Shown here: positions 1 to 8,520 of the stretch, one piece after another
How positions within the stretch are numbered: position 1 is the first letter of the stretch
How the letters are laid out: each line of letters opens with the position of its first letter
Origin: Pseudomonadota bacterium
GTDB lineage: Bacteria; Pseudomonadota; Alphaproteobacteria; Rhizobiales; Beijerinckiaceae
DNA length: 42,894 nt
Direction: 5' to 3'
Assembly: GCA_023423995.1 (NCBI GenBank)
Contig: JAFAEL010000062.1
Span: forward strand, 1-42,894
Translations under genes and position numbers: made by a program
Notes under the pieces: model-generated
Told to the model about the DNA's origin: nothing
What the model saw: only the letters and a program-made list of their open reading frames with translations
Database searches by the model: none

Positions 1-834
1 GCGGGCGTGGTTGTAGGCATCCAGGAAGAGCGGCAGATGCGTCCGGAGTTGGTCGTGGCTCTCGTAGTGGTAGCGCTTGACGGTCGCCTCCTTGAGCGTC
101 CGGTTCATTCGCTCGACCCCGGCCTTCGCCGGGGCAAGCTCTGACCGTTGGTCCAGGGATGGTTGGGCTTTGTCAGGCGATACTCGATGCCGAGTTCATC
201 GCAGACGCGATCGAAGATGTGCCGGCTGTAGCGGGCGGTCGAGCCTGATCGATTGCGGGGTGCGTGGCAGAACTGCTGGCCGTTATCGGTCAGGATCGTG
301 TGGAAGGGCACGGCCTCGACCAGAGCACGCAGGAAGTCGGAAGTGATGTACCGGTTTGCTTCCTCTCCAGCTTGGCGAAGGCGAGTTTCGAGGTCCGATC
401 GATCGCCACGAAACAGGTACAGCTTGCCCTCTTCGGTGCGGACCTCGGCAATATCGATATGGAAGTAGCCGATCGCTTAGTCGGCGAAGCGCTTCGTCTT
501 TGGCTTGTCGCCTTCCATCTCGGGCAGGCGGCTGATGCAGCGACGATCGGGTGAGGTGCGGAATCGTCGGCTGAAGCCCATACAGACAGTCGTCCAGCGG
601 CAGCACGGTGTGCCGCCGGAAGGCGACGATCATCGCCTCCTCCTCGGAGGTCAGGACGGTCGAGCGAGGCTCCTTCGGCCCCATCGGGGCATCGGCCGTA
701 CTCGACCGCTTGCGCCACTTCTGGATCGTGGTCGGGCTGACGCCGTAGCGTTTCGCCAGCGCCCTCACGCTCTATTGACGTAACTGTATCGGGCGACGGA
801 CCGCCTCTGTGGTCGTGGCGGTTCCGTGAAGAAC
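1..834 (-). pseudogene. IS481-family transposase, multiply disrupted
   Basis: Pieces of one IS481 transposase can be read in order but in changing frames. They are an N-terminal helix-turn-helix part (RALAKRYGVSPTTIQKWRKR), the LPLDDCLYGLQPTIPHLTRSS block, the DDE integrase core pieces FVAIDRTSKLAFAKLE and ILTDNGQQF, then LTKPNHPWTNGQ, and a last part NRTLKEATVKRYHYESH running off the window. Disruptions seen are an in-frame TAG near codon 20 (about 774), a TAA near 479, at least two further frame changes between 290 and 560, and a 23-bp palindromic insertion at 119-141. The apparent start is TTG at about 834. It cannot make an intact transposase. Confidence 0.85.
119..141. repeat. REP-like palindrome inserted in the transposase pseudogene
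   Basis: The IS481 reading frame is conserved on both sides (…WTNGQ and ERMNRT…) but is split by 23 extra bases carrying the core CCGGCCTTCGCCGGGG and an AAGCTC tail. Removing them restores the usual NGQVERMNRT junction. The palindrome matches the intergenic repeat found at 14859, 41441, 41482, 42376 and 42521 (consensus CCCGGCTTTCGCCGGG), with one T-to-C change in the loop. It is therefore a copy of that repeat, inserted in or generated within the element, and it shifts the frame. Confidence 0.75.
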
Positions 835-899
835 CTGGCCCAAAGTGCACCCCTCGCGGCGTGGTGATCGAATGTACCACTACACCCTGGGATCAAACA

Positions 900-1709
900 G
901 ACGGTGGGCCAGCAGGTCGAGGCTGCACCCGACGGCCAGGTCTCGCTGAGCGATCCCGACGCGCGCTCCATGGCCACGAGCGGCAAGGGCACCGGCATTA
1001 TCGGCTACAACGTCCAGGCGGCGGTTGATGCCGAGCACCACCTGATCGTGGCGCATGCGGAGACCAACATCGGCAGCGACCGGGCGCAGCTCGCGCCGAT
1101 GGGGCTCCTGGCGCAGGCTGCGACAGGGTGTGCGACGCTCACGATGCTGGCTGATCGGGGCTACCTCAACGGGGACCAGGCGCTGGCCTGCGAGGTCACT
1201 TGCGTGCTGCCGTACGTGCCCAAGACCTGACCTCGGAGTATGCCAAGCGCCGCCTCTTCACGGGCCAGGACTTCGTCTACGACGCCGAGAAGGACCACTA
1301 CACCTGTCCCGCCGGTCAGCACCTGACCAAGGGGTCCGCGCGGTCCGATCGCCGGGCGGAGGGCGATGCAATGGATCACTACCGCAACCTGACGGCCTGC
1401 CGCAGCTCCGCGCTCAAGCCCCGCTGCACGCCAGCGGAGACGCGGCGGGTCAAGCGCTGGATGCATGAGGGCGTCCTCGACGCCAAGCAGGAGCGGCTCG
1501 ACCGGATGCCGGCCGCGATGAAGATCCGGCGCCAGACAGTGGAGCACCCGTTCCGCACGTTGAAGGCCTGGATGGGAGCCACCCGCTTCCTGACCCGGAC
1601 CTTGCCCAAGGTCAGAACCGAGATGAGCCTGCCGGTTCTGGCCTACAAAATGAAGCGGATGATCCAGATCTTCGGGGTCGGCCCGCTGATAACGGCGATC
1701 AGGGCCTGA
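900..1709 (+). pseudogene. IS1182-like transposase, 5'-truncated and frameshifted
   Basis: The C-terminal two-thirds of an IS1182/IS5-superfamily DDE transposase. The first segment (900-1230) has LSDPDARSMATSGKGTG, IGYNVQAAVDAEHHLIVAH and the second catalytic-Asp region MLADRGYLNG. The frame is lost at about 1220-1230, giving a stop after YVPKT. The second segment (about 1225-1709) continues with the zinc-like CP/C cluster, then TVEHPFRTLKAWMGATRFL with the catalytic Glu, and ends near IQIFGVGPLITAIRA. The N-terminal DUF772-like part is missing because the IS481 end lies directly upstream. It is non-functional as it stands. Confidence 0.85.
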
Positions 1710-2146
1710 GGCCCGTCACTTCGATCCACGGCCAGGCTCGGTGCACTCACCCCCCATGCCCGATCCGCGTTCTCACAAGGCCTCGGTCAGTTCAAGAACT
1801 TATGCGGCTGCCAGCCTGAGCTCATCGCCAACGTCGTACCGGCAGCCGACAAGCTCGGTCTTGCCCACAGCCGTGCAGTCTCACGAGAGGTCTCCTGACC
1901 TCAGGTGAGCCGAACTCGCTGGCTAGCTGCTCGGGACCAAGCCCCCCCGCGCCTGTTAGAACGATAAAACAGCCTTACGGGGTCGCCTTGCATGCTCTCG
2001 GTCAGCCTAGAAGTCTCCCTGCAGCTGCGGCTTCCCTTGAAGCCGACCCAGGGTACGGCCAGGCACGTCCAGGGTGGCCCAGAGATGGCTTATTCGACGC
2101 TTAGTAGCCGTCCAGAGTTCAGGGAACGCTAAGTCGTTGATATCGC
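1710..2146. other. Intergenic stretch with no recognisable gene
   Basis: About 430 bp between the IS1182 remnant and tRNA-Glu. No open frame with protein-like composition was found on either strand. The sequence around 1770-1795 (TTCTCACAAGGCCTCGG) could be the right end of the IS1182-like element, but the other end is missing so this cannot be confirmed. The remainder looks like decayed DNA. Confidence 0.4.
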
Positions 2147-2222
2147 TGGCGCGCCCAACGGGACTCGAACCCGTGTTTTCGCCGTGAAAGGGCGACGTCC
2201 TAGACCGCTAGACGATGGGCGC
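2147..2222 (-). tRNA. tRNA-Glu (anticodon TTC)
   Basis: A complete cloverleaf on the minus strand. The acceptor 5' GCGCCCA pairs with 3' TGGGCGC, with discriminator G and encoded CCA (2147-2149). The D-arm carries CTAGCGGTCTAGG. The anticodon stem CGCCC/GGGCG-type holds loop CTTTCAC with anticodon TTC. The T-arm GGGTTCGAGTCCC-type is intact. It reads GAA/GAG codons. It borders the transposon debris, a common arrangement because tRNA genes attract insertions. Charging would be by a GluRS such as the one at 10099. Confidence 0.95.
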
Positions 2223-2386
2223 GGGGCTGCAGGCAGCGCCGGACGTATAGAGGGCGAGTCGGCTTGGGACAAGCCAGAACTCGCTCCGGCACGAGGTAAT
2301 CGACACGAAGCTTCACCTTGTGCCTTGTCGCCCCCCGGACGGGCGTCTAGCGTGCCGCTCGAGACACGGCCGCCGCGACCAAACGA

Positions 2387-3346
2387 ATGAGAACAAGAGC
2401 GCTGCCGCTCCTGCTTTGTGCGTTCCTCTGCTCCGCTCCCTCCGCCGTCCACAGCCAGGGCGTCGATATCAGGATCGTTGCTCCCTCCGCCCCAGGTTCG
2501 GGCTGGGACCACGTGGCCCAGGCGCTCCGCGGAGCCTTGGCGGAGAAGGGCGGGCTCCAGGCCGTGGTGACGAACAAGCCTGGGCGCGCCGGCGTCCTCG
2601 GTCTCGGCCACTTCCTGGCAACTCATTCGGATACCGATCTGCTCGTGACTGGCCTCACGATGCTCGATGCGAGCGTGCTCGGTAGGAGCGGAGCGGAGTT
2701 CGCCCGCCTTAGGCCGATTGCCCGGCTCAGCGCCGAGCCTTACGGCCTTGTGGTCCCGGTGAACTCCCCGCTGAAGTCGCTGGATGACCTCAGGGCGGCG
2801 CTACTAACAGAGCCGGCACGGCTCGCGTGGGCAGGTGGGCCGAGCGGCGGTGTTGACCATGTCGCAGCCATCCTCCTCGGCAAGGCGCTCGGCATTTCCG
2901 CGCAGCGGCTGAACTACGTCCCGTTTCTCACGAGCGCCGAGGCGGGCATCGCCGCCGCGGAAGAACGGGTCGGAATCGCCATGCTGGCGCTGGGCGAAAT
3001 TCAGCGCGAGATCGCCGCAGGCCGGCTCCGACTCCTCGGCGTGAGCGCCGCCGTGCGGCTCCCGGGCCTGGATGCGCCAACCCTCAGCGAGGGTGGCATC
3101 CCGCTGGAATTCGCGAATTGGCGGGGGGTCATGGCAGGACCGGCTCTTTCGGCCGAGCAGCAGGATCGGCTTGCCAAGCTCGTCCGCTCGGCGGTCGACA
3201 CACGGGTCTGGCAGCAGATGCTCCAGAGCCGGAGTTGGCAGGATGCGTTTCTCGCGCCCGAGCCCTTCGCCGCCTTCGTCGGGGAGGAGCATCGGCGCGT
3301 GCAGGAGGCCCTCAAGGCAGCCGGCCTTCTGAAGAAGGGCGACTAG
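2387..3346 (+). CDS. Bug/TctC family periplasmic solute-binding protein
   Basis: 319 aa. A signal peptide (residues 1-24: positive MRTR, hydrophobic core, VHSQG cleavage region) is followed by a tripartite tricarboxylate transporter receptor fold. The first ligand loop is IVAPSAPGSGWDHVAQAL, then NKPGRAGVLGLGHFL, and the second lobe has AWAGGPSGGVDHVAA. The protein would bind a carboxylate in the periplasm. No TctA/TctB membrane partners are in the window, which is common because many Bug proteins are orphan. The gene is divergent from nothing and convergent with DUF2059, ending 3 bp from it. The ATG at 2387 has a weak ribosome site. The first loop PSAPGSGWD differs from the usual PPGGxxD, so ligand class is uncertain. 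Confidence 0.85.
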   Translation: MRTRALPLLLCAFLCSAPSAVHSQGVDIRIVAPSAPGSGWDHVAQALRGALAEKGGLQAVVTNKPGRAGVLGLGHFLATHSDTDLLVTGLTMLDASVLGRSGAEFARLRPIARLSAEPYGLVVPVNSPLKSLDDLRAALLTEPARLAWAGGPSGGVDHVAAILLGKALGISAQRLNYVPFLTSAEAGIAAAEERVGIAMLALGEIQREIAAGRLRLLGVSAAVRLPGLDAPTLSEGGIPLEFANWRGVMAGPALSAEQQDRLAKLVRSAVDTRVWQQMLQSRSWQDAFLAPEPFAAFVGEEHRRVQEALKAAGLLKKGD

Positions 3347-3349
3347 CGC

Positions 3350-3847
3350 CTACTGCATCTGGTGGCCACGCTTCCCCATCTCAGCGCGGACGCGGACCAT
3401 GAGGTATTCGGAGGCCTGCTGCGTCCAGACCTGGACGTCGTTGACGACGTCGTCCGCCAGGTCACCCTGGACCTTGTTGTACTTCGCACCGATCGGAGAT
3501 TTGAAGAAGGCGATCACCTCCTTCAGCTCGGGCTCGCTGAGCCATTTCGCGTAGGTGCGCGAGACCACGTTGGTGATCTGCTGTCGTTGGAGCTGCATCT
3601 CCGGCTGCAGCGTCTTCAGCACCTCGTCCAGGTCCTTCACCAGCTCGGGACGGGTCACGTTCTGTCGCCGGATCTGCTCCGAGAAGCTGGTGATGAGATC
3701 GTTCACCGGCGCGAGGATCGCCGTTGTCTCCATCAGCTCGCGGGCAGCAGCCAGGTGGGAGGCGGAGGGCTCCTGGGCCCGGACGGGCGCGGCCATAACC
3801 GCGAGCGCGAGCAGCGCGGCCGACAGGCGGGGAACGATACAAACCAT
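3350..3847 (-). CDS. DUF2059 secreted protein
   Basis: 165 aa with an N-terminal signal peptide ending at about residue 24 (APVRAQEP). The mature part is helical and matches the DUF2059 pattern: two helices with ELMETTAILAPVNDLI, then RTYAKWLSEPELKEVIAFFKSPIGAKY, the typical late motif of the family (F-[FY]-x-S-P-x-G). Function of the family is unknown; location is probably periplasmic. It lies just downstream of rpiA on the same strand with 26 bp between, a pairing frequent in Hyphomicrobiales. A GGAGAG ribosome site precedes the ATG at 3847. Confidence 0.85.
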   Translation of the reverse strand: MVCIVPRLSAALLALAVMAAPVRAQEPSASHLAAARELMETTAILAPVNDLITSFSEQIRRQNVTRPELVKDLDEVLKTLQPEMQLQRQQITNVVSRTYAKWLSEPELKEVIAFFKSPIGAKYNKVQGDLADDVVNDVQVWTQQASEYLMVRVRAEMGKRGHQMQ

Positions 3848-3873
3848 CTGGGCGGGCTCTCCTGGCTCTTGCC

Positions 3874-4563
3874 TCAGCTTCCGGACATCTCAATGACGCC
3901 CTCCGGCCCGCCGATCAAGGCAAGCGAGGCCATCGCGACGAAGAGGCCGTGATCCACGACCCCGAGAACCGATTTCAGAGCCGCGGCAAGGCCGTAGGGG
4001 TCGGGAATCTCGCCGAGCGGCAGGTCGAGGATCACGTTGCCGCCGTCCGTCCGGAAGGGCGAGCCGTCGGCTGCCGTGCGCAGCCGCATCTCCGCCTCGA
4101 GCTCGAGAAGGTCGAGACACTTGGCGAGGCGGCGCCGCGTCGTCTCGACACCAAACGGGACGACCTCGATGGGAAGTGGGAATTGCCCGAGTTGCGCAAC
4201 CCGCTTGGAAGCGTCGGCGATCACGACCATGCGGCTGCTCGCCGCCGCAACCAGTTTCTCGCGCAGGAGCGCTCCTCCCCCGCCTTTGATCAGGTTCAAG
4301 GCCGGGTCGATCTCGTCGGCCCCGTCGATCGTGAGATCGAGCTGCGGCTCCTCCTCAAGCGTCGCGAGGCGGATGCCGAGAGCCTCAGCCTGGCGCCGCG
4401 TGGCCTCCGATGTCGGCACGCCGACGATGTCGAGCTTGCGACGACCAAGCTCCACGACGAAGAGGGCTGCCGTCGAGCCGGTCCCGAGCCCCAGCTTCAT
4501 CCCGCTCTGGACGAGGTCGCAGGCCCGCTCGGCCGCGAGGCGTTTGGCGTCGTCAGGTGTCAT
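3874..4563 (-). CDS. rpiA: Ribose-5-phosphate isomerase A
   Basis: About 229 aa. It interconverts ribose-5-phosphate and ribulose-5-phosphate in the pentose phosphate pathway. Family signatures are [12 protein letters not shown] near the start (phosphate/substrate loop), GADEIDP and [16 protein letters not shown] in the middle (catalytic Asp, Lys and Glu region). Length is normal. I chose ATG at 4563 because [12 protein letters not shown] matches the usual N-terminus; a GTG at 4575 overlapping the upstream gene's stop (GTGA) is possible and would couple translation to that gene. It forms a minus-strand unit with the upstream secreted protein and downstream DUF2059 gene. Confidence 0.95.
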   Translation of the reverse strand: MTPDDAKRLAAERACDLVQSGMKLGLGTGSTAALFVVELGRRKLDIVGVPTSEATRRQAEALGIRLATLEEEPQLDLTIDGADEIDPALNLIKGGGGALLREKLVAAASSRMVVIADASKRVAQLGQFPLPIEVVPFGVETTRRRLAKCLDLLELEAEMRLRTAADGSPFRTDGGNVILDLPLGEIPDPYGLAAALKSVLGVVDHGLFVAMASLALIGGPEGVIEMSGS

Positions 4564-4571
4564 GGCGGGAC

Positions 4572-5006
4572 TCACGGGCGCTGCGCCGCCGGGGCGGCCG
4601 GAGCAGGGGACGCCGGGCGGGCCGGCGGCGGTGGATTGGTCTGCGGCGTGCAGACCACCTTCTCGTCGAAGACGTAGCAGACGCTCATCTCGCCGGTTCG
4701 GTAGTTGACCCGGAACACGCCACCCTCACGCTCGTGCCGTGAGGAGACAATGCCGTATTCGCCCGGCGGCTGGGGTCCGGCCCCCTCCCCTGCCCCGAAG
4801 CAGAGCGTGACGCCGACCGAGCCCTCCTGAAGGCCGTACTGGCAGGAGCTGACCTCGCCCGAATATTTGTCGATCCGGTAGATGCGGTTGAGGTCGGTCT
4901 GCGGCGCGGGGACGAAGTCGAAGCTGGCCGCCTGGACCGACGGGCTTCCCGCGACGGCGACCGCGAGCGACACCGCTGCCAGGGCTCCTCTGAGATGGCG
5001 ACCCAT
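4572..5006 (-). CDS. Secreted protein of unknown function, Pro/Ala-rich tail
   Basis: 144 aa from ATG at 5006, which has a strong GGAGGA ribosome site 5 bases upstream; the open frame extends further up but without coding character. Signal peptide at residues 1-27 (ending VQAAS). The mature domain has three cysteines set in repeated strands of the form Y-[RK]-x-x-x-[GT]-x-[VM]-S-x-C ([13 protein letters not shown] and [14 protein letters not shown]), suggesting two similar beta units. The tail is about 20 residues rich in Pro and Ala. I recognise no named family. It precedes rpiA on the same strand, with its stop overlapping rpiA's alternative GTG start. Confidence 0.75.
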   Translation of the reverse strand: MGRHLRGALAAVSLAVAVAGSPSVQAASFDFVPAPQTDLNRIYRIDKYSGEVSSCQYGLQEGSVGVTLCFGAGEGAGPQPPGEYGIVSSRHEREGGVFRVNYRTGEMSVCYVFDEKVVCTPQTNPPPPARPASPAPAAPAAQRP

Positions 5007-5087
5007 CCGTTCCTCCGCTCGATTCGTCCGCGAAGTTACCGCATGGCCCGGCTTGATCGCGCAAGACCCCGTCTGTAGCGAGCCGCG

Positions 5088-5765
5088 ATGACCCATTCTC
5101 CAATTGCCGTCTTCGACCTCGACGGTACCCTCGCTCACACGGCTCCCGATCTCATCGGGACCCTGAACGTAATCCTGGCGCGAGAGGGGCTCCCCCCCGT
5201 GGCGCTGGACGATGCGCGCGAGTTGATCGGGGCTGGCGCGCGCGCCCTGGTCGACCGTGGCTTCGTGGTGGCCGGACGGGAGCTCACGCCTCAAAAATCC
5301 GACGAACTCTACCGCGACTTCCTCGCCCATTACGCCGAGAATCTGTGCGTGGCGAGCCACCTCTTCGACGGCGTCGAAGCGGCGCTCGACAAGATCGAGG
5401 CAAGGGGCTTCCGACTCGCCGTCTGCACGAACAAGATCGAGGCCCATTCGAGGCAGTTGCTGCGAGCTCTTGCGACGGCGGATCGCTTCGCCGCCATCTG
5501 CGGGCGGGATACCTTTGCTTACTTCAAGCCTGATCCGAGGCATCTGACACTGACCATCGAGGCCGCCGGCGGGGACCCGAGCAGGGCGATCATGGTGGGA
5601 GATTCGCTGACCGACATCGCGACTGCCAAAGCGGCGGGCATTCCGGTCGTCGCCGTCACGTTCGGCTATACGGATCGGCCTGTGCGCGAACTCGACCCTG
5701 ACATCGCGATCGACGCCTTCGAAGAGCTGCCTGCGGCAGTGGCGTCCATTACAGCGAGATGGTGA
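5088..5765 (+). CDS. gph: HAD-family phosphoglycolate phosphatase-like hydrolase
   Basis: 225 aa. HAD motif I is FDLDGTLAHTAPDL at residues 9-22 (nucleophile Asp and general-acid Asp). The helical cap follows with GAGARALVDRGF. Motif II is the AVCTNK region, motif III the Lys in FKPDPRHL, and motif IV GDSLTDIATAKAAGIP with the Mg-binding acids. This is the Gph type, which removes phosphate from 2-phosphoglycolate made by DNA repair or RuBisCO oxygenation; related HAD enzymes with other substrates cannot be excluded. It is divergent from the 4572-5006 gene, with about 80 bp between. The gph/rpiA neighbourhood is typical of Hyphomicrobiales. Confidence 0.85.
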   Translation: MTHSPIAVFDLDGTLAHTAPDLIGTLNVILAREGLPPVALDDARELIGAGARALVDRGFVVAGRELTPQKSDELYRDFLAHYAENLCVASHLFDGVEAALDKIEARGFRLAVCTNKIEAHSRQLLRALATADRFAAICGRDTFAYFKPDPRHLTLTIEAAGGDPSRAIMVGDSLTDIATAKAAGIPVVAVTFGYTDRPVRELDPDIAIDAFEELPAAVASITARW

Positions 5766-5772
5766 GGGCGGG

Positions 5773-5847
5773 TGGTGGGCGCGACAGGGATTGAACCTGT
5801 GACCCTTCGCGTGTGAAGCGAATGCTCTCCCGCTGAGCTACGCGCCC
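5773..5847 (-). tRNA. tRNA-Val (anticodon CAC)
   Basis: A complete cloverleaf on the minus strand. Acceptor GGGCGCG pairs with CGCGCCC, with discriminator A and encoded CCA. The D-arm has GCTCAGCGGGAGAGC. The anticodon stem TTCGC/GCGAA holds loop TTCACAC with anticodon CAC, reading GTG valine codons. The T-arm contains GGTTCAATCC. It lies 7 bp past the end of gph on the opposite strand. Confidence 0.95.
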
Positions 5848-6036
5848 GAACCCGAGGCGGCTTCCTAGGGTGCTCGGCCCCTTCCGTCAAGGAAGGATCG
5901 TGAGGCGCGAAATCGGGCTGGGGAACATGGTGGCGGATTAAGGTCAATTTGGCGGCAAGCTGGATCAGTGGTGCGCTCTGTGCCTTGTAGCCTCGTGTTC
6001 GGTTCATGACCGTCAGAGTGTGCCTACGAGGATCAC

Positions 6037-6615
6037 ATGCGTCGCCTACCCGCGTTGTTTGCCGGCCTTGCCTGCATGGCCGCACTCTCCAGCCCGGGCC
6101 TTGCAGCCTGGGACATCGATCCCTTCACCCGCCAGCCCGTCGGCCCATCCCAGGGAATGGTCCCTCAAGCCGCAGCCATTCCGCGAGAGCTGGTCGATTT
6201 CCGCAGCCGCTACGCGCCAGGTACGGTCGTGGTCTCCACCTCGGAGCGGCGGCTTTACTACGTGCTGCCCAACGGCCAGGCGATCCGCTACGGCGTCGGA
6301 GTGGGCCGGCCCGGATTTACTTGGTCGGGGACCAAGACGATCACCATGAAGCGGGAATGGCCGGATTGGCGTCCGCCAGCCCAGATGCTTCGCCGCCGTC
6401 CCGACCTGCCGCGCCACATGAAGGGCGGTCTGGATAATCCGCTCGGCGCGCGTGCGCTCTATCTGGGTTCGTCCCTATACCGGATCCACGGCTCCAACGA
6501 ACCCGAGTCGATCGGTCAGGCCGTCTCGTCCGGCTGCATCCGGATGCTGAATGACGACGTAATCGATCTGTACCAGCGCGTCCGGGTAGGAACGCGCGTC
6601 GTCGTCGTACGGTAA
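6037..6615 (+). CDS. L,D-transpeptidase (YkuD domain), exported
   Basis: 192 aa. A signal peptide (residues 1-23, ending PGLAAW) is followed by a short linker and a YkuD domain from about residue 60. Catalytic signature HGSNEPESIG…SSGCIRM contains His151 and Cys167. Such enzymes cross-link peptidoglycan between meso-diaminopimelate residues or attach proteins to it in the periplasm. The late part LNDDVIDLYQRVRVGTRVVV is typical of the family. It is a stand-alone gene: a GAGGA ribosome site precedes the ATG and a terminator follows at 6639. Hyphomicrobiales carry many paralogues, so a specific role is not assignable. Confidence 0.93.
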   Translation: MRRLPALFAGLACMAALSSPGLAAWDIDPFTRQPVGPSQGMVPQAAAIPRELVDFRSRYAPGTVVVSTSERRLYYVLPNGQAIRYGVGVGRPGFTWSGTKTITMKREWPDWRPPAQMLRRRPDLPRHMKGGLDNPLGARALYLGSSLYRIHGSNEPESIGQAVSSGCIRMLNDDVIDLYQRVRVGTRVVVVR

Positions 6616-6638
6616 GACAGGTCTTCCCTCACCCTGAG

Positions 6639-6668
6639 ATGGCCGCCCTCGGGCGGCCATTTTCGTTC
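6639..6668 (+). terminator. Rho-independent terminator after L,D-transpeptidase
   Basis: A perfect 10-bp stem ATGGCCGCCC / GGGCGGCCAT with a two-base TC loop is followed by TTTTCGTT. It lies 24 bp after the stop codon of the L,D-transpeptidase gene. Confidence 0.85.
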
Positions 6669-6820
6669 TCGGGCCCGCTCCCTTTTCGCCCCAGGCAAAG
6701 GAGACGGAACAGGTCAAGAGCTGATCGCAAGACGAAGTGTGACTGCGCCACGCAACCGGGATGCAATCACGATGAAACGCGGGCGCGGTATCGGCGTTGT
6801 AGAAGCAAAAGGGAACGGTC

Positions 6821-6943
6821 ATGGACACGCTTGCTCAACGCCTTGATACATTCATTTCGGACGTCGCCGCGATCATCTGGATCGTCAGGGCACGCGGACG
6901 GCACAACGTCAGGCGCTTGTCGATTTCTCTCGGCGGGAGGTAG
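6821..6943 (+). CDS. Candidate 40-residue small protein
   Basis: An open frame of 40 codons, MDTLAQRLDTFISDVAAI to the TAG at 6941, with a hydrophobic-amphipathic first half (ISDVAAIIWIV) and an Arg-rich second half (RARGRHNVRRL). A plausible AAAGGGA ribosome site lies 6 bases before the ATG. Third codon positions are about 70% G or C, lower than neighbouring genes, so coding status is uncertain. It sits alone in the 400-bp gap between the L,D-transpeptidase terminator and cysS, on the plus strand, convergent with cysS. I recognise no family. Confidence 0.35.
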   Translation: MDTLAQRLDTFISDVAAIIWIVRARGRHNVRRLSISLGGR

Positions 6944-7018
6944 TTGGCGGCATCCAGACATACCCCGCATGCTTTCGGCTTCGTCTCTGCAGGCGAGGCG
7001 CCAAGTCGAGCGGCAACG

Positions 7019-8365
7019 TCAGTGCCGCGCGAACTCCCAGGTCGTAGTTCCGTCCTTTCCGTCCTTGAGCTGGACGCCCATGGCCTTCAGCTCGTCGCGG
7101 ATCCGGTCGGACTCCGCCCAGTTCTTGGCCGCACGGGCAGCGAGGCGAAGCTCGATCTTCTGCTGAACAGCGTCGCGATCGACCTCGACCGCGCGCGGAT
7201 CCTCGATGCGACCGCCGAACCCGAGCGCGCGGAGGGTTGAGACCAGCGAAGGGCGATCACCCTTTCCGGCAAGGGAGTGCAGTTCCGCGATCGCCCTCGG
7301 CGTATTCAGGTCGTCAAGCAGGGCCTCAAGCACTGATGGTGCGATCGCCGCGTCTCCCTCGCTGGCGAAATCCTCATGCGCGTACCAGGAGCGCAGGGTG
7401 TCCCAGCTCTCATCCAGGCTCCGCGCGGTCCAGTCGATCGGCTGCCGGTAATGCGTCTTCAGCATGTTGAGGCGGATTACCTCTCCAGGCCACTCCTTCA
7501 ACGCATCGTGGATCGTGACGAAGTTGCCAAGCGACTTCGACATCTTCTCGCCTTCGACCTGGAGGAAACCGTTGTGGAGCCAGTAATTGGCCATCACAGC
7601 CGTTCCAAAGCAGCAGCGCGACTGAGCGATCTCGTTCTCGTGATGCGGAAAGATCAGGTCTAGACCGCCCGCGTGAATGTCGAACGTCTCGCCAAGATGC
7701 TTCCACGACATCGCGGAGCACTCGATATGCCACCCGGGCCGGCCTGGTGTCGCGATGCCAGCGGGTGAAGGCCATGAGGGCTCGCCTGCCTTCGACGGCT
7801 TCCACAGCACGAAGTCGAGCGGCGAGCGCTTGTAGGGTGCGACATCCACCCGCGCGCCGGCCTCCATCTCGTCGAGGGGACGCTTCGAGAGCTGGCCGTA
7901 ATCCGGCATGGACGGCACGTCGAACAGGACATGCTCCTCGGCCACATAGGCGTGCCCGGACTTCACCAGACCCTCGATGAGCCGGCGCATCTCCTCGATG
8001 TGATCCGTCGCGCGGGGCTCGACACTCGGCCGCAACACCCCGAGCGCGCGGATATCCTCGTGGAACTGCGCCAGCGTGCCGTCCGTGAGTTCGCGGATGG
8101 AGACGCCGCGCTCCGCCGCGCGCGCGTTGATCTTGTCATCCACGTCCGTGACGTTCCGGACATAGGTGACGTGGGCTTCTCCGTAGAGGTGGCGGAGAAG
8201 GCGGAAAAGCAGGTCGAAAACGATGATCGGCCGCGCGTTTCCGATGTGCGCAAAGTCGTAGACCGTGGGCCCGCAGGCATAGATGCGCACGTTCGACGGA
8301 TCGATCGGCCGGAATTCCTCTTTCCGGCGCGTCAGTGTGTTGGTCAGCCTGAGCGGCGCGGCCAT
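7019..8365 (-). CDS. cysS: Cysteinyl-tRNA synthetase
   Basis: 448 aa. It charges tRNA-Cys in the cytoplasm. The class I HIGH motif is FAHIGNAR (residues 38-45), preceded by zinc ligand Cys31 in ACGPTVYD. The remaining zinc-site region is [20 protein letters not shown] followed by FPHHENE. The KMSKS loop is [10 protein letters not shown]. The C-terminal anticodon-binding and DALR part ends with [14 protein letters not shown] start it at ATG 8365 ([18 protein letters not shown]), which has GGAG nine bases upstream; the open frame extends upstream to 8557 without family similarity. Length is typical. It is divergent from the small secreted protein at 8632. Confidence 0.97.
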   Translation of the reverse strand: MAAPLRLTNTLTRRKEEFRPIDPSNVRIYACGPTVYDFAHIGNARPIIVFDLLFRLLRHLYGEAHVTYVRNVTDVDDKINARAAERGVSIRELTDGTLAQFHEDIRALGVLRPSVEPRATDHIEEMRRLIEGLVKSGHAYVAEEHVLFDVPSMPDYGQLSKRPLDEMEAGARVDVAPYKRSPLDFVLWKPSKAGEPSWPSPAGIATPGRPGWHIECSAMSWKHLGETFDIHAGGLDLIFPHHENEIAQSRCCFGTAVMANYWLHNGFLQVEGEKMSKSLGNFVTIHDALKEWPGEVIRLNMLKTHYRQPIDWTARSLDESWDTLRSWYAHEDFASEGDAAIAPSVLEALLDDLNTPRAIAELHSLAGKGDRPSLVSTLRALGFGGRIEDPRAVEVDRDAVQQKIELRLAARAAKNWAESDRIRDELKAMGVQLKDGKDGTTTWEFARH

Positions 8366-8520
8366 GATCGAAGTCTCCGACAACTCCCCTGCCCTACGCC
8401 GCGTGCAAAGCGCATTGCGGTGCAATATGGCAACAGCCGACGACAGAAGGCTCCGGGGAATACCTCGCCGATTGCCGGTCGGCGCCGAATCCGTCAAGAG
8501 CGACGCCTCCCGGCGATAGC

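Larger units (their letters stand above)
1..899 (-). mobile_element. IS481-family insertion sequence remnant, cut by window edge
   Basis: This is the left part of an IS481-type element read on the minus strand. It holds the degraded transposase described separately and about 65 bp of leader outside it. The sequence at 885-899, read on the minus strand, begins TGTTTGATCCCAGG, the TGT-type terminal inverted repeat expected for this family. Directly beyond it, at 900, IS1182 transposase coding sequence begins without spacer, which marks the insertion boundary. The other end lies outside the window, so the inverted-repeat partner and target duplication cannot be checked. Confidence 0.7.

Noticed and set aside
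2387..3346. Idea that the TctC gene and tRNA-Glu form part of an integrative element
   Set aside because: No integrase, no repeat of the tRNA 3' end elsewhere in the window and only IS remnants nearby.
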